64,000 nucleotides of DNA from Gentiana macrophylla (GCA_026214975.1 CM047810.1:36133318-36197317); one strand, 5' to 3'; shown: positions 22,536 through 33,985, counted from the first letter of the stretch. Program-made: numbers and translations. Notes: generated by a model not told the origin, from the letters alone.

Positions 22536-24155
22536 CTAAGTCTCACCGAACATAAGAGGTGGAATAGCCTTGGTAAGAATATCGACATTCGATCTGTGAG
22601 GAAACATACTCGAGTTGAATAATCTTGGCATCAATCTTTTCTTCGTAAAGTGTCTCACAATGTCCACATGCTTGGTTTTATCATGATGGATAGGATCTTC
22701 AACCATGCATAAGGTCAATTATTATCACAAAGCAGAGTGTGATAGGTTGCTGAGGAGGTGGGTGAAGTTCGGTCCAAGACTTTTTAGCCAAAGAGCTTCA
22801 CAAATGCCAAGTACAAGTGCCCTGAGTTCACTTTCAAGATCGCTTCTTGACACAAGAGGTTGTTTCTTGCTTCTCCAAGTAACCAGTTTCCCCATACATA
22901 TGAGCAATAGCCTGTGGTAGATCGTCATCAATGTGACATCCAAACCCAATCAAGATCGGTGTAGACTTTGATTGATCTATCAAGAGACTTGGTGAAGTGC
23001 GGGCCTTTGGCCAGGAGTGGACTTTAAATATCTCAAGATCCTATTCACAAAGATCCCAATGTTGCTCAAGAGGGCGGTGCATGAACCGACCGACTGCACT
23101 AACCCCATATGCAATATCGTGCCTTGTGTGAGAAAGGTAGATGAGTTTACCTACAAGCCTTTGATATTGTTCTTTTCTGACAGCAATGTCACCATGCAGT
23201 AGGGTGTTACTGGGGTCTACTGGGGATACAGCAGGTTTGCATCCCAGCATGCCAGTTTCCTTCAGTAGGTCCAGGACATACTTCCTTTGGGAGACTGAAA
23301 TGCCATTGGTGTTTCTAGCTACTTCCATACCAAGAAAGTACTTGAGGTAGCCCAGATCTTTAACTTGGAACACCTTTGCCAAGAGAGTCTTCAAGTTCGG
23401 ATCTCGGTAGTCATCCCCAAGAAGGATGATATCATCCACATATACAATTAGAATGGACCTCCTCCGTTTGGTTGTCTTGACAAACATGGTGTGATCGAGT
23501 TGCATTGATGATATCCAGCAGCTTTAACCACGATGGTGAGTTTTCCAAACCATGCCCTTGGTGATTGCTTCAGCCATATAGAGACTTCCTCGCTTGCACA
23601 CCTTGCCTTGAGTATGAGGATTGATAAAACCAGGGGTACATATCATATAAACCTCCTCAATGTGAGGTCCCCATTTAGAAAGGCATTTTTGATGTCCAAT
23701 TGGTGAAGAGGCCACTAAGTTGGACAAATGAGGGAATCGATAACTTGACAAAGGTTGAGCTTTGCTCTTTGGTGCAAAAGTTTCCTTATAGTCAATGCCA
23801 TAAGTTTGAGTGAATCCCCTTGCTACCAATCTGGCTTTATACTTGTCAATTTTACCATCGAAGATTGTATTTGATAGTGAATAACCATCTGCATTAATCG
23901 TTTTCTTGCCTTTGGGAAGAGTTGTGAGGTCCCAAGTATGGTTATCCAGAGAGCAATCATCTCTGCTTTAACAAAGACCTTCCACTTATCATTTTGAAGG
24001 GCCTCCTGAATATTTCTAGGGATAGAGTGAGAGTCCAGGTCCTGTGTAAACATGGCAAAGACAGGAGACAACTGATCATAAGATAAATAAGTATGAATAG
24101 AATGATCAGTGCATGATCTTTTCCCTTTTCTTAGAGCAATAGGTCTGTCATCCAC
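22536..24155 (-). pseudogene. pol: Inner Copia reverse transcriptase and RNase H, broken
   Basis: Pieces in different frames follow the pol order: a pre-RT linker (24155-23823), VARGFTQTYGIDYKETFAP (23829-23524), RT catalytic YVDDIILLGDD with LKTLLAKVFQVKDLGYLKYF (23505-23041), and RNase H traces with SELRALVLGICEALWLKSL (22949-22725) and KTKHVDIVRHFTKKRL (22718-22536). The catalytic YVDD is preserved here. Confidence 0.85.
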
Positions 24156-24717
24156 TTCAGTAGACTACTGAGAGTCAATAAGTTGAGGTCCAGCAGACTC
24201 TGGTTCAGTAGGTTTGCTGTAATATGGAGTCCTTTCAAAGAATTTCACATCCATAGAATTGTAAAATTTCTTTTCAGTAGGAGAGTAACACTTGTAACCT
24301 TTTACACATCATGTGCATATCCAAGGAAAATGCACTTATGAGCTTTAGGATCAAGTTTATACATGTTGAGCATGAATATAAACAAACATAGTACAACCAA
24401 AGATCTTTGGAGGCAATTGGGTAATAAGATGAGAGCAGGGAGTGTGTGGTCGACAAGGTTTGGAGAGGAGTTTTGAAACCTAACACTCTGCTTGAAGTCT
24501 GCTGATTAAATATGTTGCAATCAATATAGCTTCACCCCACATGTATTTAGGAACATGTGTAGTGAACATGATTGATCTGGCCATTTCCAAAGAGATGCCT
24601 GTTCTTTCTTTCAAAGAACCCCATTCTCATTGAGGTGTTTCCACACAACTACCGATATGAACAATTCCTCTGTTTGTCAAGAAGTTCATGAGGTTAGACT
24701 CATAGTATTCCAGAGCA

Positions 24718-25095
24718 TTATCGCCTCTTTAAGATCTTGATCTTAGTATCAAATTGGGTGGAGACCATGTGATAAAATTCTTGGAAGATAGGTCCAACTT
24801 CGATTTGTCTTTCATTAAGAACGACCAAGTGTTTCGTATGATCATCAATGAAGGTTACAAACCACCTTTTTCCTGTTATACTTTTCACTCTTGAGGGTCC
24901 CCATACATCACTGTGAATTAGGGTGAAAGGGGAAGAGGGCAAGTGAGGTAACTTAGCATACACAGATTTGGTGAGTTTAGCAAATTGACAAATATCACAT
25001 TGAAGATCATTAAGATTACATCCTTTAAACAATTCAAGGATTAAAGACTTTAAATAACCAAAACTTGGATGTCCTAGTCTATAATGCCATAACAT
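24718..25095 (-). pseudogene. pol: Inner Copia integrase N-terminal part
   Basis: MLWHYRLGHPSFGYLKSLIL, CDICQFAKLTKSVYAK and FTLIHSDVWGPSRVKSITGK form the HHCC zinc finger and the start of the integrase core with its first catalytic Asp. The frame breaks before the second Asp. Scattered pieces of the rest lie at 24717-24200. Confidence 0.85.
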
Positions 25096-25284
25096 GATAT
25101 TGTCTAGGTTTTGAGTGCAGTTCTTTGAGGCGGTTCTGTCTTGATCTTACTGTCTTGGCCACAGGTTGATCACGAAACAATCCCGAGTAGGGTTTAGCTT
25201 GCCCAATCACTTCCTCGAGAAGAGATCCTGGAATGTGCACCGATTCTTATTAAAAACAACGGTCCAATTCGATCTTTAGTGAGT

Positions 25285-26526
25285 TTACATGAGATATAAG
25301 GTTACTGATCTAACTTTGGAACAAACAGACATTCTCAGTAGATATATCCGATTAGTAAGTTTAACCTTCCCAACACCTTTTGCATAAGAAAGAACCATCG
25401 CTAGCCTTAATTTCGTGAATTTGATTGCATGGCATATATTGGGTAATAAGGTTTTTATTACAGTCATATGAGAAGAAGCCCTAATCAACAATCCAAGTCT
25501 CATTACTAAGAGGTGAGTAAAATATACTGCTTTAGCATGAGTGGCCATTTCATGAGGGGAGCTACCTTCCGATCTTTGAGCAATAAAGGCTTTAAAGGCA
25601 AAAACCGAGCATTCACTTCTACTGTCATTCTCCTCTTCACCGACAAGTTTGCCTTGACTTTCCCTGGTTGGTTTTGAGGTTTTAGAGGGGAGGTTTGCCA
25701 TGTAGCTTCCAACAATTGTCCTTGGTGTGATTTGTGCGTTTGCGGTGATCACGAAACGACTTTCCGGCTTTCTCAAGAGGCTTCCTGTAAGTCTCATTAA
25801 CCTTCAAAGAGGCGCACCTTCATGAGAGTTGTCGGCCAGGGGTTCAAAGAACATCACTTTCCTCCTCGCTTTCCTCATGTTTGACCTCAAGAAACATGGA
25901 TTTGAGATTTGGAAGAGGTTTAGTAGCAAGAATTCTACCTCTGACATCATCAAGAGTAGGATTCAGTCCAGTAAGGAATTTGAATACTCTCTTTTTCTCG
26001 ATAATGTCTTTAAAGAGTGAAGCATCTTTAACATCATTCCAGGGGTGAGTTTCCAACATATCTAGGTGTTGCCATGCCTTAGATAGTTGATTAAAGTTTT
26101 GAGTTACAGACATATCCCCTTGTCTGCAATTTTGAATCTGAGCTTGAGTTCATAGACTTGAGATGTATTGTCCTTTTTTGAGTAAAGGTCTCCGGCATTG
26201 TCCTGCATTTCCTTAGCGATGTCATACATCATGAAGTTCTCATCGATCTCTTTTGTCATAGACCTCGTGAGGATGGTCATGACTTGGTTATTTTCTCGTG
26301 TCCCATGCTTCAAACTTGGGGTCGGTTTCAAAGAGGGCGGTGTTTGGAACCAGACATGATATCCCATCTTGCCCTGGCCGGAGATATACATTTTCATAGA
26401 CCTTGACCATAGCAAGTAATTGTTACCATCAAGTTTATGATTTGTAAAAGAAGAGTGTTCGATTATCCCGGTCTCACGAGGCATTGTGAGTCTATCAAGA
26501 AGATGAAACTTCACTAATGTTGACAT
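25285..26526 (-). pseudogene. gag: Inner Copia gag, broken
   Basis: ORFs 26526-26104 and 26113-25844 overlap and carry a Copia gag (FTNHKLDGNNYLLWSRSMKM; WQHLDMLETHPWNDVKDASL; FLTGLNPTLDDVRGRILATK). Below 25800 the frame is lost: overlapping ORFs in other phases (25797-25285) contain only traces of the zinc-knuckle region. At least three frameshifts are needed to link gag to integrase. Confidence 0.8.
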
Positions 26527-26588
26527 TTTTCCGAAAAGAATCGAGTTTTTGCAAATGGATTTTAGAACTCAGTAAGGCTCCGATACCA

Positions 26589-26985
26589 TGAAGAGAGTTT
26601 GAGAATGTGATAAACACAAGAGTAAACTTCAACTTAGTTTATTCATTGATATGAGAGGTGTATAAATAGATACAATTGAGAGAGACTAGCAAGCTAGCTT
26701 GGGCGGCCACTTGAGTATGTAGATGTGGGCGGCAAGCATGCAAAAGTAAAAGTAAAAAGCTATGTCTATGACATAAAGTAAACTTCACAATTAATATGTC
26801 TATGACATAAAGTAAACTAGAGTTTGACATATTAATTGTTTATATGTATCACAATTAATATGTCTTTTATAATTAAATAAAGTGTACAAAATATTCTCAG
26901 ACGAACTCCCGAGGTCAGCTGGACACCTCACCAACTTCAAGATGTCTTTGAAGTAATGCTGTAATATTTCTGTAATATTTCCACA
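26589..26985 (-). repeat. Inner Copia 5' LTR
   Basis: 397 bp, adjoining the PBS at 26577-26588. It contains a direct repeat of a segment built on CTATGACATAAAGTAAAC. Confidence 0.92.
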
Positions 26986-26990
26986 TCTCA

Positions 26991-27244
26991 TGATGAACCT
27001 GATCCTTAGCTAGATAAATTGCACTTAAACTGTCACAATAGATCTCAGCTTGATCCTGATGTAGTCCCAAATCACTGACTAGTCCCTTCAACCAGACACC
27101 TTCCTTGGCTGCTTCAGTAACAGCCATATACTCAGCTTCAGTAGTTGATAAAGCCATTGTTGCTTGAAAAGTTGCTTTCCAGCTGACAACTGAATTTTTC
27201 CCTAATGTGAAAACATAACCAGTCATAGATTTTCTACTGTCCAC
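26991..27244 (-). pseudogene. pol: Copia RNase H, first part, cut by nested Copia
   Basis: MDSRKSMTGYVFTLGKNSVV and STTEAEYMAVTEAAKEGVWL are the RNase H signatures of Copia pol. The text runs to AKDQVHHE and then enters the LTR of the inner Copia at 26990. The remaining codons resume at 22092. Confidence 0.88.
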
Positions 27245-27412
27245 ATCACCTGCATAATCAACATCACAATATCATGTGATCAGTTTCTTAGTATCACCTC
27301 CATAAATGAGACCAACATCAGTTGTACCTCTAAGGTACATGAACATTCTTTTCACAGCTTTCCAGTGTTCCTTTCCAGGTTGAGTCATAAACCTACTGAC
27401 AACACTGACTGC

Positions 27413-28172
27413 CTAAGCCAGATCAGGCCTAGTGCATACCATGGCATACATCAGACTGCCAACTGCACTAGCATAGGGAACCCTTGACATGTACTCCTTC
27501 TCGTCCGCTAACTGTGAAGCAAAAACTGACAAATGAACATTTGATGCCATAGGAGTATCTATTGGCTTAGCAGCTGACATGCCAAATTTTGACAAAATCT
27601 TCTGTATATAGCCCTGCTGAGATAAAAAATAGTTTCTTCTGATTTCTATCTCTCCAGATCTCCATCCCCAAAATTTTCTTGGCTGCACCCAAATCTTTCA
27701 TTTCAAACTGAGCAGTGAGAAGGTCTTTCAGATACTGAACATCAGACTTCTTCTTTGAAGCTATCAGCATTTCATCCACATATAACACAAGATAGATATA
27801 TGACCCATCTTCCAACTGACTGTTGTAAACACAGCAATAATAAGGACTTCTGTTGTAACCCAACTGGATCATATAACTGTCAAACCTTTTGTACCACTGT
27901 CTAGGAGCCTGCTTCAGTCCATACAAGGACTTCTTCAACTTACACACAAGATCTTCCTTACCAGGAACTTGGAAACCCTCTGGCTGAGTCATGTATATCT
28001 CTTTCTCTACCTCACCATGTAGAAAAGCTGTCTTCACATCTAACTGCTCAAGTTCAAGATCTTGATGTGCCACTATTGCTAGTAACACTCTGATTGAAGT
28101 ATGTCTGACTACTTGTGAGAATATCTCATCAAAGTCCACCCTTTCTTTCTGACTGAACCCTCTTGCAACCAA
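27413..28172 (-). pseudogene. pol: Copia reverse transcriptase, YVDE variant, frameshifted
   Basis: The segment 28172-27567 carries RT blocks VARGFSQKERVDFDEIF, QLDVKTAFLHGEVEKEIYM, KKSLYGLKQAPRQWYKRFD and the catalytic box as YVDEMLIAS instead of YVDDMLIAS: the GAA codon is at 27771-27773. A frameshift near 27660 moves the frame to 27688-27413 (QGYIQKILSKFGMSAAKPID, VPYASAVGSLMYAMVCTRPD). A stop follows at 27413. Confidence 0.9.
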
Positions 28173-28277
28173 ACGTACCTTATACTTAACTCTTTCTGCC
28201 TCAGTTACCCCTTCCTTCTTCTTGAAAATCCATTTGCAAGTAACAACTCTCCTTTCAGCTGGATTTTTAACTAGATC

Positions 28278-29696
28278 CTAAGTCCAATTCATTAGTAACG
28301 ACTCCATTTCATCTCCCATGGAAGCAAGCCATTGAGATGCTTCAGAACATGTCACTGCTTCCCTGTAAGTAGAAGGTTCAAAACCATCCATTTTTTCTGC
28401 AACTTGAAGTGCATATCCAACCATATCATCAAACCCATACCTTCTAAGAGGTATCCCAACATTGGATCTTCTAGCTCTGCTGACAGCTATACTCTGCTGA
28501 CCCGCGTTCTCAGTTTGATGCTCAACTGACATTTGCTCAGCTGACTGGCTTGGATTCAGCTCTGGTACAACAACTAGATCAAATGAAAACTGACTTGGAT
28601 CAGTTGATTGTTGCATTCCAACTGACTCCACCTGAAGCTCCTCCTTACGGTCAGTTTTCTTAGTTTCAGCACTGGTTTCAGTTTCAGTTATCCTTCCCAC
28701 TGATGATCTGAGTATAGAATTTTCATCGAAAACTGTATCTTCGCTGAGAATGAATCTGTTTTCTGCTGATGACCAAATTCCGTACCCCTTTACTCCATCA
28801 CCATACCCCACAAACACTCCTTTCTTGGCCCTTGGTTCCAGTTTCCCTTCACTGACATGATAGTAAACTGTGCTTCCAAATACCCTTAGAACTGAATAAT
28901 CTACAGGCTTTCCTGACCACATCTCAACTGGTGTTTTGAGACTGATCCCTGTGTGAGGACTCCTGTTGATTAAGTAGCAAGTTGTGGTAACAGCCTCTGC
29001 CCAAAATCTCCTTGACAAACCAGCATGAGAAAGCATACATCTTTCTCTCTCCAGAAGAGTTTGATTCATTCTCTCAGCTACACCATTTTGCTGAGGAGTA
29101 TTCCTGACTGTATGATGTCTGGCGATACCCTCAATTTGGCACAATGTATGAAACTCAGTCTAACAGAATTCTAGACCATTATCTGTACGAAGCCTCTTGA
29201 TCTTCTTCCCCAACTGATTCTCAACTAGAGCCTTCCATTGCATGAAGCTTTTGAATGCCTCGCTTTTGTGTTTCATCAGCAACACCCAAGTCATCCTTGA
29301 ATAGTCATCAATAAAGGACACAAAATATCTATGACCACCCAATGACTCCACCTTTGATGGCCCCCAACAATCAGAATGATTGTAATCAAGTGATGACTTT
29401 GTATTGTGTATCCCTTTTGAGAACTTGCTCCTATGAAGCTTCCTAAACACACAATGCTCACAAAAGTCTAGATTCTTGACCTTACATCCCCCAAGAAGAT
29501 CTTTCTGAGAAAGAACCCGCATCCCCTTTTCACCCATATGACCCAGTCTCATATGCCACAGTTTTGTAAGTTGTGACTGATGAATCTCAGTTGATGCCAC
29601 AAAGAATGAGAACCAAAGAACAATCGACCACTTGTAGTATATACAGAGTCCCTTTCTTGATTCCCTTGAGAACCTCAACTGAGTTTTTATAGACAC
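28278..29696 (-). pseudogene. pol: Copia integrase, one in-frame TAG
   Basis: The part 29696-29160 has the pre-integrase zinc finger (LWHMRLGHMGEKGM ... CEHCVFRKLHRSKF) and the catalytic core start (DYSRMTWVLLMKHKSEAF, LRTDNGLEFC). A TAG at 29160-29162 interrupts the frame, which continues in phase at 29144 with TPQQNGVAERMNQTLLERER, containing the catalytic Glu, and then the linker towards RT. One substitution would account for the break. Confidence 0.88.
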
Positions 29697-29960
29697 TCAG
29701 CACACCACTTTCCCCCTTAAAACTGAATCCCCTGTTGTCCAAAGAACTACCAAGATTTTGGTCATTTGTGGAACATGCCTAACTTCACTCAGTTTACAGA
29801 ATCTTCCATCCTCTGTCCTCAACTGAACTGAGCCAATCCCAATTACCTTGCAGACCTTGATGTTTGCCATATATATATGACCACCATCTATCTGCTGATA
29901 ACTCGAGAACCACTCTCTATGAGGGCAAATATGAAAGGATGCCCAGAGTCCAGAATCCAC
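29697..29960 (-). pseudogene. pol: Copia protease remnant
   Basis: The ORF starts MDSG, the aspartic-protease triad context, but the following LWASFH replaces the usual short C/A-S-xH link, so residues are inserted or shifted. HICPHREWFSSY and GIGSVQLRTEDG continue the usual Copia protease pattern. The ORF stops before the integrase N-terminus. Confidence 0.75.
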
Positions 29961-30090
29961 ACATCAGTTTGATGTCCTGACTCTCTTGCCACTAGGGCCA
30001 TGTCCTCATCTGAATCATGCTCACCATTTCTTCAAAGAATTGTGCAGCTAACGTTCTCAATTGTTTCTTCCTCTTTGGACAATTGGACTT

Positions 30091-30795
30091 TCAATGTCCC
30101 TGCTCCTTACAATAATTACAGACATCTGTGGATTTAGGGCCTTTGGACCTTGTCTTCTTGGAACTTTTCTTCCTAGACTGACCATGCTCTTTTCCACTGC
30201 TACAACTGACTATCAGTCCTGCAGCCTGACTGTCTGCTCCATCTACCTTATGTCTCAGCTCCCTGGCATGTAAAGCTGATTTTACATCCTCTAAAGCAAC
30301 TGTACCCTTCCCAACTATGAAAGACTGCACAAAGTTCTCATAGGAAGCTAGTAACGAAACCAACAAAATTAAAGCAACATCTTCATCCTCAATCTTAACA
30401 TCAATATTCCTGAGATCAAGTAATATTGTGTTCAGTTGATCAAGATGATCTCTCAACTGAGCCCCCTCATGCATCATCAGTGAATGACCTCTCTTGAAGA
30501 ACAACTTGTTGGTCAATGAATTAGTCATATCTGAGCTTTCAAGATTTAACCATAACTTGGCAAAGGTGTCTTCCTCAGAAACTTCTGTGATAACATCATC
30601 AGACAAGCACAACATGATGGTTGAATGTGCTTTCTCCTCCAGACTGGCATAATCTGCATAACTGGCATCCCCTCTACCTGATAGAAGAGTCTACAATCAT
30701 TGTTATTTTAACAAGGCCCGCATCTTGATTTGCCATAAACTGAAACTGTTCCTCCCTGTAAATTTATCAATCTTCACGTTCATTGCTGACATCCT
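30091..30795 (-). pseudogene. gag: Copia gag (UBN2-type) with zinc knuckle
   Basis: The 174-codon ORF 30615-30091 carries the UBN2-type gag core (EDTFAKLWLNLESSDMTNSL, LRDHLDQLNTILLDLRNIDV) and ends at the start of a CCHC knuckle (CNYCKEQGH). The N-terminal part, with a KIDKFTGRNSFSLWQ block, lies upstream to about 30795 in shifted frames. Frameshifts separate it from protease. Confidence 0.82.
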
Positions 30796-30917
30796 TCTAA
30801 TTAAAGAACAAATTTTTGATCACGAAATCCTAGAACCGGTCACCGGTCTTGGTGAAGATCAACTTTGTTCACCTGCAACTCCTGAATCTTGAACCTAACC
30901 TGTCTCTAATACCAGTT

Positions 30918-31525
30918 TGTTATAAACACAGATAGGAATATGCAGTTTAAGAAAGAACCAAATACAGATAGCAATGCAAACGTAAAGAATGGCGGAATTG
31001 ATAAACACAGAAACAAGAAGAACACAGTGATTTAACGTGGTTTCCGGCGATGTGCCGACTATTCCACGAACAGAAAAGGAGATATTTATTATGCACAGAA
31101 TTACAAGGTTTTCACAAGTGTGTGAATAACACTTTGAATGACACACATTGCATTGATTACAACATTGGTATTTATAGACACAAGTCCCAAACCCTAACCG
31201 CCATAGATCTTTATCGGAACTACCATAAGTACCCCAGATGTGGACCCCAGCTCCAATTGTTATCCATCAGACGAAACCCAGTTCAAAACTGACTTCCCAG
31301 ACTTGTAATCAGATGCCCAGATGTAGAACTCAATTAGAATCGAAGATAACTCAAGTAGTCCGAGCCGATCGTTGACTTGAAAGAAACTCAGTTGCACTTC
31401 ATCAAACTAACTTTCACAGAACTGAATATACTTAACTGAACTAACCATCAAACTCAGTCTCAGTTTTCCCATATTAGTTCTACCAGATATTTCTCAGTTT
31501 GGAGATCAAGTCATCAAAACTGACA
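30918..31525 (-). repeat. 5' LTR of the Tork-like Copia, 608 bp
   Basis: The inner end TGTTATAAAC (plus strand, 30918) is two bases from a primer-binding site whose minus-strand sequence is TGGTATTAGAG (30914-30904), matching the initiator tRNA-Met type TGGTATCAGAG at all but one base. Confidence 0.88.
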
Positions 31526-31560
31526 TTATTGACCAGATCTAAAAGATGTTAGTTTGACAG

Positions 31561-31771
31561 CTCTGATACCATAATAAAGAATTATAAAAAATATATTGCA
31601 TTGATTAAACTGATAGAATATTACAATATATATAGCCTAAATAATGATAGGTAGAAATTTATTTAAACCAAATAATGTATCCTAATATAATTCAAATTTA
31701 AACATAATTATCTAAACAAATCCTAACTCAATCTTGTCATTATCACTAACACTCTTGTATTATTTCTAATA
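31561..31771 (-). repeat. PBS and 5' LTR of the small Copia-like element
   Basis: Minus-strand TGGTATCAGAG at 31571-31561 is an exact initiator tRNA-Met type PBS. The LTR (31572-31771) matches the LTR at 19810-20289 over more than 100 bp. Between this PBS and the outer Copia only 35 bases of interior remain; the rest lies left of 21384. The outer edge near 31771 is uncertain. Confidence 0.65.
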
Positions 31772-32370
31772 TACTTTAAATATTATTATTGTCATTTTTG
31801 TCATGTAGTGACTTATTGAGTAAGTCACCGAACCTGATATATTTGTACTCTCCGTTCAGTTGAATGCAATATAATCAATTTTATATTTCTCTATTATAGT
31901 ATCAGAGCTCTATGACTAATGTCTTTCAGATCCTGGTCAATAATAAAGAAATTCTTTTGGGTAGGGGTTCATTACCGTAATCTAAACGAACCCGCACCCA
32001 TCTTCTTTCATATTTTTTTAATATTTTTTTCTCCAATTATTATTATCTTTTTATTTTTATTTTCCCGGTCATATTCCAATTTTTTTTTCCTCCTCCAATA
32101 AAATCCTTTCTTCCTTCTTCCTCTTTGTACGTCCTTCATTCACAGGTCCTCTCCGGGAACCATGGCACAATAGCTCCCTTCCGCCTCTTCTGCATTCTCT
32201 TCCAACATTGCTCCGTAAGCACTCCTCCACGGCTATGACCTTTTTGTCTACGTTGATGGCACCACTGCTCCGCCTCCTCTCACCATCACCGCTGATGGTT
32301 GGTTCTTAAAAGCCCAATCTAGATAACCCACTCTGGAAATGACAGGAATCTCATTCTCTCCTCCGTCTCA
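31772..32370 (+). mobile_element. Plus-strand Copia fragment: LTR end, PBS, leader, gag start
   Basis: On the plus strand an LTR end (TTTTATATTTCTCTATTA, to 31895) is followed by TAGTATCAGAGC, a PBS one base off the usual type, then a leader and a gag start near 32160. The gag trace LLHGYDLFVYVDGTTAPPPL (about 32225-32285, frame-broken) is the N-terminal gag pattern of Copia. The leader around 31950-31995 matches the minus-strand leader at 21335-21370. No pol follows. Confidence 0.65.
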
Positions 32371-32533
32371 CCCCCTATGTTCGTGCATTATTTTTTTTCT
32401 TTTCGTAGAAGCTCCCTGCAAATTTTTTTCACCACCGTCGTGTAACTTTTTCCCACCACCTCCTTACTCCATCATTTTCGCCATTCCAAGTCTTTCTTCT
32501 ACATCGATTCAGCCTCCTCCGTCTTTCATACTA

Positions 32534-33300
32534 GCTCCGATACCATATTAGGATCAAACGCTTACCTTTGTACTAAAACCAATTGGTATTAGTAAATGTG
32601 CGACTATATTTCCTTATATCACGCCCCCTCAAGTGTGGGCCTATAAGAAGAGTGGGGCCCAATACTTGGGCCTATAAGAAGATAGTGGGGCCCAACACTT
32701 TTTTTTGTTTTTGTTTTTAATTATGCTAGAAGCGGGGCTTGAACTCGGGATCTCCTACTCCGATTAGATCAAGCGCTTAGCGTTGTACTAAAACCAATTG
32801 GTGTTAGTAAATGTGCTACTATATTTTCTTATATCACGCACCCTCAAGTGTGGGCCTATAAGAAGAGTGGGGCCCAACACTTGGGCCTATAAGAAGAGAG
32901 TAGGGCCCAACACTTTTTTTTGTTTTTGTTTTTAATTGTGTTGGAAGCGGGGCTTGAACTCTTGATCTCCTACTCCGATTAGATCAAGCGCTTAGCGTTG
33001 TACTAAAACTAATTGGTGTTAGTAAATGTGCTACTATATTTCCTAACATCGCGCTCCCTCAAGTATGGGCTTATAAGGAGGGACAGAGGTCCAACACTTG
33101 ACTTGTTTTTTTTATTTGGAAAGTGTGGGCCTATAAGAAGAGAGGGGAGCTTAACACTTGTTTTTTTTTTAATTTTGCTGGAAGCGATGCTTGAACTCAG
33201 GATCTTCTGCTCCGATACCATATTAGGATCAAACTCTTTATCGTTGTATTAAAAACAATTGGTGTTAGTGAATTTGCTATTGTATTAGCTTATATCATCA
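32534..33300. repeat. ~215-245 bp tandem repeat with PBS-like ends, 3.4 copies
   Basis: The anchor AATTGGTGTTAGTAAATGTG (with small changes) occurs at 32581, 32796, 33011 and 33257. Each unit holds CAAGTGTGGGCCTATAAG, a T-run, GGGGCTTGAACTC and a CTCCGATACCATATTAGGATC-like junction; the last looks like an inverted Copia PBS (TGGTATCGGAG). The ORFs in it are artefacts of repetition. Confidence 0.8.
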
Positions 33301-33941
33301 AATCTAGTGCATGTTTTTAGCAGCACAATAAAACTATTGTTTTTGGTAAAATGGTACAATCGACGTTTAGAGAGCTGATAATTGACTTTTTCATTGGTCA
33401 ACTGTTACAATTAATCGAACGTGAAAAAAAATCAATTTCTAACTTTAAAATTCAATTTTTTGTCGGTTGATTGTTTCTGGTGTGGTATTACGCTAAAGCA
33501 AGTACTGTGTTACTAAAAGCACTCATAAGATAAACGATAAATATATGGACCTTAATGCATACGATGAAGCTATAAATAACAATTTCATTTTTCTAGGAGA
33601 AATGTGACATTATCTTAAAGACCCCTCAAGTGTGTGAAATAATGTTCACACCAGGATTCGATCTCATGACATTTGTCTCTGATAGTATGTCGAACTACCA
33701 TCTCTCTCAAAACCTTAAGCTGGTGGCGAGGTTGATAATTAACATCTTATACAGCTGAATTGTCTTTTCCTTATTGAGTTTTTATCTCAAGCTAATCAAA
33801 TTCAAAGGACTTGTAATTAATTTTGACCACGTGTCCTGTATTTTACGAGGTAAAATCTGGGTTTTCTTGAACAATTAATTAACAGTGCTCTTTTTGATGG
33901 AAGACTATGATCAAATGTGTACTTCCAAGATTTCACATATG
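33301..33941. other. AT-rich stretch left of the Tat element
   Basis: No gene seen. 33617-33740 resembles a degraded LTR (GACCCCTCAAGTGTGTGAAA ... AAACCTTAAGCTGGTGGCG) but has no partner in the window. It ends at the GCGGC target duplication. Confidence 0.45.
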
Positions 33942-33946
33942 GCGGC

Positions 33947-33985
33947 TGACGAGGGTCGGACCAACCCTTGCCATGTGTCATAAGT
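33947..33985 (+). repeat. Remnant of the Tat 5' LTR
   Basis: Matches the first ~38 bases of the 3' LTR at 42034, then passes directly into gag coding sequence. About 600 bp of LTR, the PBS and the leader are missing. Confidence 0.85.

Larger units (their letters stand above)
22098..26985 (-). mobile_element. Inner Copia retrotransposon, 4888 bp, nested in the outer Copia
   Basis: LTRs at 22098-22492 and 26589-26985 are nearly identical, start TGAAGAGAGTTTGAG and end ATATTTCCACA. The element is flanked by the exact 5-bp duplication TCTCA (22093-22097, 26986-26990). The PBS TGGTATCGGAGC (minus strand, 26588-26577) and a GATTTGAGGG polypurine tract next to 22492 agree with minus orientation. 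The internal genes are heavily broken although the LTRs are alike, so it may have been mobilised in trans. Confidence 0.94.
21385..31525 (-). mobile_element. Tork/Tnt1-like Copia retrotransposon, 10.1 kb including a nested Copia
   Basis: LTRs at 21385-21766 and 30918-31525 share the start TGTTATAAACACAG and the end TCATCAAAACTGACA (with changes). The 5-bp flanks are TTATG and TTATT, a decayed target duplication. Minus-strand order is gag (30615-30091), protease (29960-29697), integrase (29696-28278), RT (28172-27413) and RNase H (27244-26993 continued at 22092-21929), the Copia order. A second Copia sits inside RNase H. Removing it leaves about 5.2 kb, the normal length for this group. Confidence 0.92.
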
